This document shows, in pieces, positions 38,964 through 46,700 of a stretch of 60,742 nt of DNA. The first letter of the stretch is position 1; each line of letters starts with the position of its first letter. Made by a program: the position numbers and the translations under genes. The notes under the pieces were generated by a model. It did not search any database. It had not been told where the DNA came from and was given only the letters and a program-made list of their open reading frames with translations. The DNA is taken from contig CAJXCU010000007.1 of the NCBI GenBank assembly GCA_913051935.1, positions 1 to 60,742 of the forward strand, read 5' to 3'. Source of the stretch: an uncultured Flavobacteriales bacterium (GTDB taxonomy: Bacteria; Bacteroidota; Bacteroidia; Flavobacteriales_D; Crocinitomicaceae).

Positions 38964-38971
38964 CAAAGATA
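38964..38971 (-). promoter_or_regulatory. Putative -7 box for glyQS
   Basis: TATCTTTG on the - strand is an exact TAnnTTTG match. It ends 4 nt before the ATG, so transcription would begin at or next to the start codon. TTC, not TTG, is found at the -33 distance. Confidence 0.45.
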
Positions 38972-39039
38972 GTGCAGTTCTCTACTTTTTGAAGAATATT
39001 GAGATAAATAATAAGGGAATAAAATATTACATTTGGTTC

Positions 39040-39789
39040 ATGATTTTAAAGCTGAACCAAAGGGAATTTATCGACACTTCAAAACCAATAGATTTGTCTA
39101 TAGAACTTAAAGCGCAGGAACATAGCCTCAAGGCCTGGGGACAAGGTGATCCGAAGATAGAACCGGTTCGGGATGATGATTTTGTAGGAAGTGTTGCAGA
39201 GGGAGGGGTTGTTAACTTTAAAAATATTTTCTTTAACCCGCATGCTCACTTAACACATACGGAGTGTTGTGGGCATATTACAAAAGAATTTTATTCCGTA
39301 AATGACAGTTTGAGCAGGTACTTTTTTAATGCTCAACTCGTTAGTATTGAGCCTGAAAAAATTAATAATGATTCAGTTATAACTTTAGAACAAGTTCGTA
39401 ACCTAGACATTGATGTAAATACTGAGGCAATCATAATAAGAACTCTACCAAACAGTTCATCCAAAAAGACGTTTACTTACACTGGAACAAATCCACCCTA
39501 TATTGATGGAAATGTTGCACAATATCTCATTGATCAAGGTGTCGATCATATTTTAGTAGACCTTCCGTCTGTTGATAAGGAGCAAGATAACGGTATACTT
39601 GCTTTTCATCATGCTTTCTGGAATGTTCCTTTAAATCCAAATACGACGAGAACAATTACCGAATTTATTTTCATTTCGTCAGATATCGAGGATGGAACCT
39701 ATATTCTTAATTTACAAATGGGCGCCTTTTGTAACGATGCTAGTCCAAGTAGACCTGTATTGTATGCAAGGGAAGAAAAAAACATTTGA
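39040..39789 (+). CDS. Cyclase family (kynurenine-formamidase-like) hydrolase
   Basis: 249 residues from the ATG at 39040; an upstream TTG at 38989 would add 17 residues that overlap the glyQS promoter region and look non-coding. The start IDTSKPIDLSIEL and the metal-site region FFNPHAHLTHTECCGHI fit the cyclase/formamidase fold, where HxxxHxDxxxH ligates zinc; here the spacing is HxHLTHTExxGH, with Glu in place of the usual Asp. Later blocks AIIIRTLP, QYLIDQGVDHILVDLPSVD and LAFHHAFW fit the same fold. It is predicted cytoplasmic; the substrate is unknown, so a kynurenine role should not be assumed. The 3' end is next to the structured RNA region. Confidence 0.8.
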   Translation: MILKLNQREFIDTSKPIDLSIELKAQEHSLKAWGQGDPKIEPVRDDDFVGSVAEGGVVNFKNIFFNPHAHLTHTECCGHITKEFYSVNDSLSRYFFNAQLVSIEPEKINNDSVITLEQVRNLDIDVNTEAIIIRTLPNSSSKKTFTYTGTNPPYIDGNVAQYLIDQGVDHILVDLPSVDKEQDNGILAFHHAFWNVPLNPNTTRTITEFIFISSDIEDGTYILNLQMGAFCNDASPSRPVLYAREEKNI

Positions 39790-39806
39790 GCCAACCGGTT
39801 GGATAG

Positions 39807-39950
39807 TAAGGACAGGGCTTCTCACACAGATTGTCCGTAATGGACGTTTGCTAAAACTATTAAACTCTTATCATTAGATGATACAAATCAAGCTTCTCCA
39901 AGCAAGATTTGAAAAGTATTGCGTGAGAAGGGACCTGTTTATCCTTAATT
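39807..39950 (-). ncRNA. Structured RNA copy A (6S-like candidate)
   Basis: About 140 nt. Pairings in + strand coordinates: TAAGG 39807-39811 with CCTTA 39943-39947; ACAGG 39812-39816 with CCTGT 39934-39938; CTTCTCAC 39818-39825 with GTGAGAAG 39923-39930. Inside are two hairpins: GTCC/GGAC (39833-39836, 39842-39845), and a double stem, CAAATC/GATTTG plus GCTT/AAGC (39884-39911), closed by a CTCC loop (GGAG on the - strand). A 23-nt block at 39851-39873 is identical to copy B although the stems differ. The - strand is preferred because a TTG-N20-TATCTTTG promoter lies just upstream on that strand. A long closing stem, an internal bubble with a small 3' hairpin and a conserved AT-rich strand resemble 6S RNA. 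Strand and identity are inferences; the structure is directly visible. Confidence 0.72.
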
Positions 39951-39951
39951 A

Positions 39952-39982
39952 CAAAGATATGAAAAAAGCTTAAAACGCACAA
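39952..39982 (-). promoter_or_regulatory. Promoter of structured RNA copy A
   Basis: On the - strand TTG (39982-39980), 20 nt, then TATCTTTG (39959-39952): an exact Bacteroidota -33/-7 pair. The -7 box ends 2 nt before the first bases of RNA copy A (AATTAAGG). Confidence 0.6.
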
Positions 39983-39995
39983 TCTAATATAGATA
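39982..39995. promoter_or_regulatory. Palindromic element shared by both RNA copies (upstream of A)
   Basis: ATCTAATATAGATA, containing the inverted repeat ATCTA-ATA-TAGAT, overlaps the -33 region of copy A. The same 14 bases recur at 40247-40260 by copy B. It could be an operator or part of the promoters. Confidence 0.45.
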
Positions 39996-40047
39996 AAGGT
40001 GAATTCGGACAATGATTATACCCTCAATTGTGAGAAGTTATAGATAC

Positions 40048-40071
40048 AAAAAAAAGGCCTCGAAAGGCCTT
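40048..40071 (-). terminator. Rho-independent terminator between the two RNA copies
   Basis: Stem AAGGCCT / AGGCCTT with loop CGAA (TTCG on the - strand), followed on the - strand by a run of eight T residues (two of them in the stem). It lies 34 nt beyond the 3' end of copy B and could end copy B, or transcripts from the maeB-sprA-GNAT unit, before the copy A promoter. Confidence 0.75.
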
Positions 40072-40104
40072 CATATTGATTATTTGTGTTACTGCAAGTT
40101 TATT

Positions 40105-40243
40105 AATAAGGTACAGGAACTTCTCATGCAATGACCCTGGCGGGTCGACTAAAACTATTAAACTCTTATCAAACTAGAAATAAAACTGCTTCTCCAAGCA
40201 GTTCACTTTTCGCATAAGAAGTTGCCTGTGTCTCTCCTTATTT
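40105..40243 (-). ncRNA. Structured RNA copy B (6S-like candidate)
   Basis: About 139 nt, same architecture as copy A. AATAAGG 40105-40111 pairs with CCTTATT 40236-40242; ACAGG 40113-40117 with CCTGT 40225-40229; CTTCTCATGC 40120-40129 with GCATAAGAAG 40212-40221 (one mismatch). Internal hairpins are GACCC/GGGTC (40133-40137, 40142-40146, loop TGGC) and AACTGCTT/AAGCAGTT (40184-40203) with the same CTCC loop. Relative to copy A, several stems changed sequence but kept pairing. The 23-nt block at 40149-40171 is identical in both. On the - strand it is followed by a strong terminator at 40048-40071. Its own promoter is not clear: the equivalent -7 position reads TAGATACG and no TTG is seen at -33. 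Confidence 0.7.
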
Positions 40244-40246
40244 CGT

Positions 40247-40260
40247 ATCTAATATAGATA
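40247..40260. promoter_or_regulatory. Palindromic element shared by both RNA copies (next to B)
   Basis: The same 14 bases as at 39982-39995. Here the palindrome extends to 15 bases (TATCTA-ATA-TAGATA, 40246-40260) and lies 4 nt from the 5' end of copy B on the - strand. Confidence 0.45.
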
Positions 40261-40331
40261 GTTAGTGAGATTTCTTTGCGGTGTAATGAATATACAATAG
40301 TGAGGGTTGAAGATAATATCAGTTTGACTTA

Positions 40332-40790
40332 TTATTTGACATTATAGTCAAACTCAAGGCGTCCATTTAACCATGTCTTATTGAGTTGGGCATCTAGTTT
40401 TAAATAGAAGTCTATTGCAGGTTGATTCCAGTCATAGACTTGCCACTCCATTCTTCTTACTTTTTTTAATTGGGCAACTTCAGCTACTCTTTGGAACAAC
40501 TTTTTACCAACTCCTGATCGTCTCAATTCTGCTTTTACATATAAATCTTCGAGATAAAGGCACTTTCCTTTCCAAGTTGAGTAGGAGGTATAGTACAAGG
40601 CAAACCCGATAACTTGTTCGTTGTCAACGGCCACAATAGCCTCACATATTTGCTCAATGAATAAATGTGACCTAAGCTCTTCTGTTGTAATTTCAACGGC
40701 ATCAGGTTCTTTTTCATAAACTGCGAGCTCTTTTATTAATAAAAGAATATCTTTTTCATCCCCAAGAGTAGCCTTTCTAATTAAAATCAT
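40332..40790 (-). CDS. GNAT family N-acetyltransferase
   Basis: 152 residues. It starts with ILIRKATLGDEKDILLLIKEL and has the acetyl-CoA-binding segment LEDLYVKAELRRSGVGKKLF, then WQVYDWNQPAIDFYLKLDA, a pattern seen in the diamine/spermidine-like (SAT) subgroup of GNAT enzymes. It is predicted cytoplasmic. The ATG overlaps the sprA stop as ATGA, so the gene is probably translationally coupled to sprA. The substrate cannot be read from sequence. It is the last gene before the structured RNA region. Confidence 0.88.
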   Translation of the reverse strand: MILIRKATLGDEKDILLLIKELAVYEKEPDAVEITTEELRSHLFIEQICEAIVAVDNEQVIGFALYYTSYSTWKGKCLYLEDLYVKAELRRSGVGKKLFQRVAEVAQLKKVRRMEWQVYDWNQPAIDFYLKLDAQLNKTWLNGRLEFDYNVK

Positions 40791-43700
40791 TGTACCCCGG
40801 CTAAATTGAACCTTATTTTGAACCCAGTATTGATGTTTCCTGTCGGATAACTCGTTTGAACTTTCGGTGTATTGAGGTTTTGGTCGTAATAGAACATTAA
40901 AGTAAGGTTATTCGTAATGTTGTAATCTGCAGATATTTTGATGGCAATCGTTCTTTGTCCTGCTGTGGCTTGATTCGTATTTTCTACAATTTTTCTAATC
41001 ACTGTGAGATTGTCTCTAAATGAAAAATCAAATTTAATGTTAACATCACTTGACTTTATATTTCTAAATGGCAGCTTGACATCTTTAATCCGAGCAGCTG
41101 TCCCGATTACAATTTCCTCTGATAAGGACTCAGTAACTTGATTGTTACTAAGCGCTAGAGTGGCTTGTCGGTCTTTTTTATATTCAAATCTGGTTTGAAG
41201 GGTATGGCTTCCGATGATCCAGTTCGCGTCAATTCCAATTAATGGTGAGAAGCGTTCGCTGATGACGATATTTTGAATTTGCATTTCCGGAATATAGTTG
41301 TTATCAATATCCTGTGCTGTTAAATTACCTTGAGCATCCGATTCTGAATTCAGGTTGGTTTGCATTCCATTTAATGAAACGGTTGAGCTATATCCATGCC
41401 TCACAATAAATGACTTTAAAAACTTTTTTGTCCATTTATACTTTGTCAAGCCGCTATAGTTTACTGACCAGTTTGGAAGTGGTAAGCTTTGCATTGGATC
41501 AATATTTCGATCATTGATGGACGAATTGTTGAAGGCGGTCATGAAAGATCCCAAGACAACATCTTGCTGACTTCCGGAGTAACCAGAATAGTAGCCCCCG
41601 GGACTTGTAAGCGATGAATTCGAATTTTGACTTCCAATCAGTTGAGAAACTTCCTCTCTATTGTTCAATAAGGCATCAAAAACACTGGATTCATATTGCG
41701 CCCCTTGTTTGATAAATGAGGTCCCTAATGTAATTGTCGAATAGGTGAGGGTAGAGGTTTTAAATTGGCTTTGCCCTTCAAAAGCTTGAGCAGTCTCGTT
41801 CCAGCGATAAAATTCACCTGAATTGTCAGAATAATTTCTATTTAAATTCAAGTCAATATTTACATCTTTGAATGGCTCAAGTGTGGCTCTCATCGTAAGA
41901 TTTGCTGAGTGTGTCGTGGCATATTGCGTATTGAGGTTTTCATTTCGAATCAACCAATTATTTTCTGTTGCTAAATTTGAAATATTATAACCGTTGGACC
42001 TTCCAAAGATATCGTAGCCTTGTTGCCCAAATACAAAACCACTCAATTGTGAAGTTGTGCTATTCATCCCAAGAAACCTTGATTCCTCCCCATATCCCGG
42101 TAATATAGTACCGTCATTCAAGGCATATGTTCCTGAGATATTTCTTACCGTCATGATGATACGTGCAAAGAATCCTATTATTTTTGGGACTTTTCGTTTA
42201 GCCCTTTCTTCCTTTCGCACCTTGCGTTTGTGCGCTCTATTTTTTTTCTTGTAAGCTTTTAATTCCTCTTTATTCATTGAGTCAAGCGGCTGATCAGGTT
42301 CAAGGTCTTCCACGATGATCCATTCCCATTTTTTCTTCTCTTCGGTTTCGGTATTTTGCTCAGTCCCGCCGGAATTTCTACTTCCAGGACCGGATCTTGG
42401 ATTTAGTCTTCCCCGTGAATTTCTTCCATCGGATAGAATCTTTTTAAAGAAAGGAACTTTGTTGTATAGATTTACAAAGTTGGCTTGCGTGGTCATATTT
42501 ATATTTCTACTATTTTGGATCGTATTTCCAAAATCACTCTGTCCCAAAGGTGCTCTTGCCCAATTATATCCTCCGGTATACTTGATATTTGCATTGACCC
42601 AATTCGTTAAAGGGAATTTATTGAATGGTATTTTATAATTGATAGTGAAGTTTTGATTGTATTGCATTGTTTTTCCCAGAGTCGACATCTGTGAGCGAAT
42701 CGTGTCCAAAAACTCTTGGTATCCTTCAGGGTTTTCGTTCCTATCCACGCTATTGTTCCCTTCCTCAAAAATTGATTGATTGCGCGCACTAAATGTTGTT
42801 TTCAGGTTTCGTGTAATATCGTATCCTATTTCATATTTCCTGTTCCAGTCAAAACGTTTCAAGAAGATAGGATCAAACTCATAGTCAGGAACGAGGTTAT
42901 TTCTCACTTGACGTTCGTTATATATTCTAGAGTAGTCATTTGTGAAGGACATATTTTTCGGCATCAAAAACAGGTTGAAATCTTTGATTAGCTTTAGGTA
43001 TTTTGATTTTTGGACGGGTTTCCATTTTCTAAATGGTTGAAACGGTTTTCCTTTAAATGTGTAGTTATAATTTAGCGCACCGGTCCATGTTTTTGTTAGG
43101 TCCTTTTTTGTATTAAAGTCTCGTTGAAGGTTTTCTGCATAGGCGTAGCTCGCAGCCCAATTCGAAAGTCTCCAAAAATGATTTTTACTACCTGCTTTGG
43201 CCTCTTTTCTGACGTTGGTGAAATTAAATGATTTTCTTTCGTTGAAATCTTGACCGAGCTTCATCCTTTGTCGACGTGTTGCGTCATCGTAATCAGCAAG
43301 CTTTATATCCGGATTAAACGGATCATATTCAGGATTTACTACCCCAAGCGAGTAACCATAAAAGAAAGGGAGTGAAATACGTGCTTGCTTACCGAAAAAT
43401 TGTCCGAGTTGAAAGGTAGAATTCAAATCAAATCCAATTTGTTCGTTTCTCTGACGGTCTTGTACCCGGCTATCGACACTTCCCCAATTAATTCCAGAAT
43501 AATTTCCAGAGGCATTGATGTTTGCGAAATCAGCTAGTTTAAGTTGTAATTGACCTACTGCGGCAGAACCTCCTTCACTCACAAAATCTGTGAGCCTCAT
43601 TTCGTTGACCCAAACATTAACGCACTCTGCTTCTCCATCATCTGGTTGCCAAATATTATTCGGATCGTTTTTAAGTGGATTTCTCACTCCAATCATAATT

Positions 43701-46700
43701 GTTCTTAATCCTTGAAGGTTTGGGCTTCCTTTTACTTTAATTCTTCGTTCGTTGTTTTTGGGATCAGTTTTGGAATATTCGACGATATATGATATTCCGC
43801 TTCCGCCTGATTCGACAATTGAATTCCTTTCTTTTTTTAAGTCAATTAGGTCGTCGAAAACAATTTCAATATCATTGGCTGTAGGCCAAGCATCATCGGC
43901 TCCATGGTTGTACCATTCTGAAACATCCATCGGAAGCTCATATTCATAGTAATTATCAACAAAGTCGGTTCCTAGTCTAACAAATAAAGTTAGCTCATGG
44001 TCTTCAAGGGTATTGGGAACTACCTCTTCGGCATGCACAAACATTTTAAGCTTTTTATAGGTACGTACATCAAATTGTACATTTCTATAAGCAGCCCGTG
44101 CATCCCCATCCTGAAGGTTACATATTTCAAGCACAAGCGACTGTTCATTCATCTGTCTTGCGTAGGGCTGAGATGGATCTACCTCTCGTTGAATTCCAGG
44201 AGGAACGCTATAATTGATGGGCTGTCTTTGCTCATTTTCTTGGATATTTACGGCCCCTATATTGAAGGTGGTTAAATTAGGATCTTGTTGAATACTTAAG
44301 CCCGGTTGGGTAAGGTCCTCCAAAAATCTCCTCCATTCTCCCCTTATGAGTTCTAACCTGGCAAAACGTATAACAACCTCCTCATCAAAGTTTTTTAAGA
44401 ACATACGCATGAATCGAATAGATCTGAAATCCTGAATCCCATTGATGCGTTTTTCATAGTCAGTAATCGGAACCTTGAATTGATACCACGTTTCTGTTTT
44501 ATTTCCATTTGTATAAACCTGCTTGTTGGTAATATAATTGCTGCCTTCTTGCATGTCATTTCGTCGAAGACTGACTTTATATTGGAAATAACTTTCTGTT
44601 TCCGAAAGGTTATTGTCTTGATTGATGTCCTCAATATCAGGCATATTTGTCGCTTGCGTAGGATATCCATCTGAATTTAGTGAAGTTGAAAATTCTATGG
44701 TCGGAGAATTTCCCTCCATTCCATTATATTCTTTATATCGTTCCAAAATATCCGCTTCTTCGCTATCGAAATTATCATCCAAATAATAGTTGTAATTGTC
44801 TCCGGAGGGATCGCCAATCATTTCGCCTTTCGTCCCTGGGGTCATGGTCGGGTGATTATTCACCCAAGAAAGATAATTCTGAAAAGCTATGGCTTCCTCG
44901 GTATCATCCCATCCATCTAATCCAACATCTTGATTAAGACGTGAAGCCGGGTCATTGTCAAATGCATTTACGACTACTTGTTGTGTCGATACACGAGCCC
45001 AATCTGTCGTATCAATATTATCATCAACAGACACTCCTTGGGGAGGGAGGCCATTTTCAAAACTTTTTCGTGAATCGGGAAGGACGTCCTCTGAGATATT
45101 ACCTAAATTAAAATAGATGTCTCCACCATTATGGAAAGCGTTGGTGTCAACACCTTCTGCGTCTTCATTGAAGGGGTCTAATACCCAAAATTGTATAAAT
45201 TCAATATTTGCAACTTCAAAATCATTGGTGGTTAAGCCACGCATAATTCCTCCCCATCGTTCCTCCGGGTTAACGAATTGACCGATGGAATCAACTGTAT
45301 TGGTTGTATCGTAATTGTACATTCCTCTCTCCTTAGGATAGTAAGCTAAATCTAAAACAGGAATGTTTTGAATTCCTCCATACGGTACATCTACGAGCGG
45401 GAAAATATCATTTTGGTTAACGAGTCTCATCCTACTGTCACTAGTGATTGCACCACCGTTGTCGAGAATATGCTGTGGAGTTAGTGAGGTACCACCACCA
45501 TTTAGAACGGGGTCAATAACATACCACGCAGTTTTTGCACGATTGTATCCTGCGGATAAATCTTTGTTGGTTGCCTCTGGAAAAAGGTCTGGTTGACCTT
45601 GCGGGATGGAGGCTAAGCGCCAAGCATTAATATTTCTGAGGTCAATCGCACTCTGCGCTGCTTCAAAGTCATCAATATAGGAGGTTCCTTCTTTGTCAAT
45701 GGCTTTTGGTTGACCAGGGATTAGATGTGCAAATTCTCCTGTAAAGGAGAGTGTAGACATTTGTTTGGTAGATATGACAGGGAGAAAGTCAACAAGTTTT
45801 GTTAAAAAAGGGACGTCTGTCCTTAGTGCGATATCCGCACCAATCACATTATTTTTAAATGGCTCACTTCCAAAATCAACCTTCTGCGTGACAGGTCGTT
45901 CCATCATTCTTACCCAGGTCGCACCTAATTTCAAACGGTCACTAAACCTGTATTGATATCGGCCCCCAACCATAGATCTTGCCTGGAATCCAAATACGGA
46001 GTTACTCTCAATAGAAATCTTTATGGGTGTATTTGACTCGAGAATTCCGGTATTTAGAATTTTAACTCGACCAAAAGCGTAATCAACAGTGTAATCAACT
46101 CCTTCTACAAGTCTTATTCCTCCTGCTGTAACTGAAACGGATCCTTCAGGGACTGACATTACGTTCAGCGGTATGTCAGAGGTAATAGAGGATTGATATT
46201 CTCCTTTAAAAACAAATCTATTTTTACTTGGAATTTGTTGTGCCGCGGTTTTTGTAGAATCATAAAGCTCATGAAACGCAATTTTATCTACAGTAATCCC
46301 TGGGATTCCTGCTTCAACAAGTTTACTCTCTAATGTCTTTCCGAATGGTTCAACTGTGGAAAAGAAGATGCGTCCATTTTTTTTATTGATGGTTCCACCG
46401 TTATCGATTTTATTTTGAATTTGATTAAATGGCGCAAAATCAAAAACACCATCAGAAAATGGTTGGTTATTTTGGTTGATTTTATCCATATCTATCAGTG
46501 TTACAATCTGCTTTTTATCAACACCGTCTAATGGAATAATTGGAAGTTCTACAGAAGTTTCAGGATTGTTGTATAAAACATCGATTTTGAAACCTAATTG
46601 GTCTACCTGATAAGCACCAATAGAATAAACATTTTTCATCATTAGATCCCAAATCTTATTGTTGGGGTTTGTGATGGTAGGCTTTAGTAATTTGAGAATG

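Noticed and set aside
39791-39802. Perfect palindrome CCAACCGGTTGG just after the cyclase stop as a terminator
   Set aside because: The stem is short (4 bp with a 4-nt loop) and the T7 run on the - strand begins only after an 8-nt spacer; it may help end RNA copy A but the signal is too weak to annotate.
39692-39877. 61-codon open frame across the end of the cyclase gene and into RNA copy A
   Set aside because: It starts inside the cyclase gene in another frame and its end lies in the conserved RNA structure; no recognisable protein.
40081-40105. A + strand promoter for RNA copy B
   Set aside because: TTATTTG in this stretch does not keep the TA of TAnnTTTG at the right distance, while the - strand has a better terminator and promoter context.
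39807-40243. Reading the two similar segments as a mobile element, MITE or integron attC sites
   Set aside because: No transposase or integrase is nearby, no target-site duplication is visible, and the compensatory stem changes plus identical unpaired block fit selection on an RNA better.
42315-42638. 107-codon open frame antisense to sprA, and similar antisense frames across the window
   Set aside because: All lie opposite well-supported genes, lack promoters and conserved motifs, and follow the codon pattern of the real strand.
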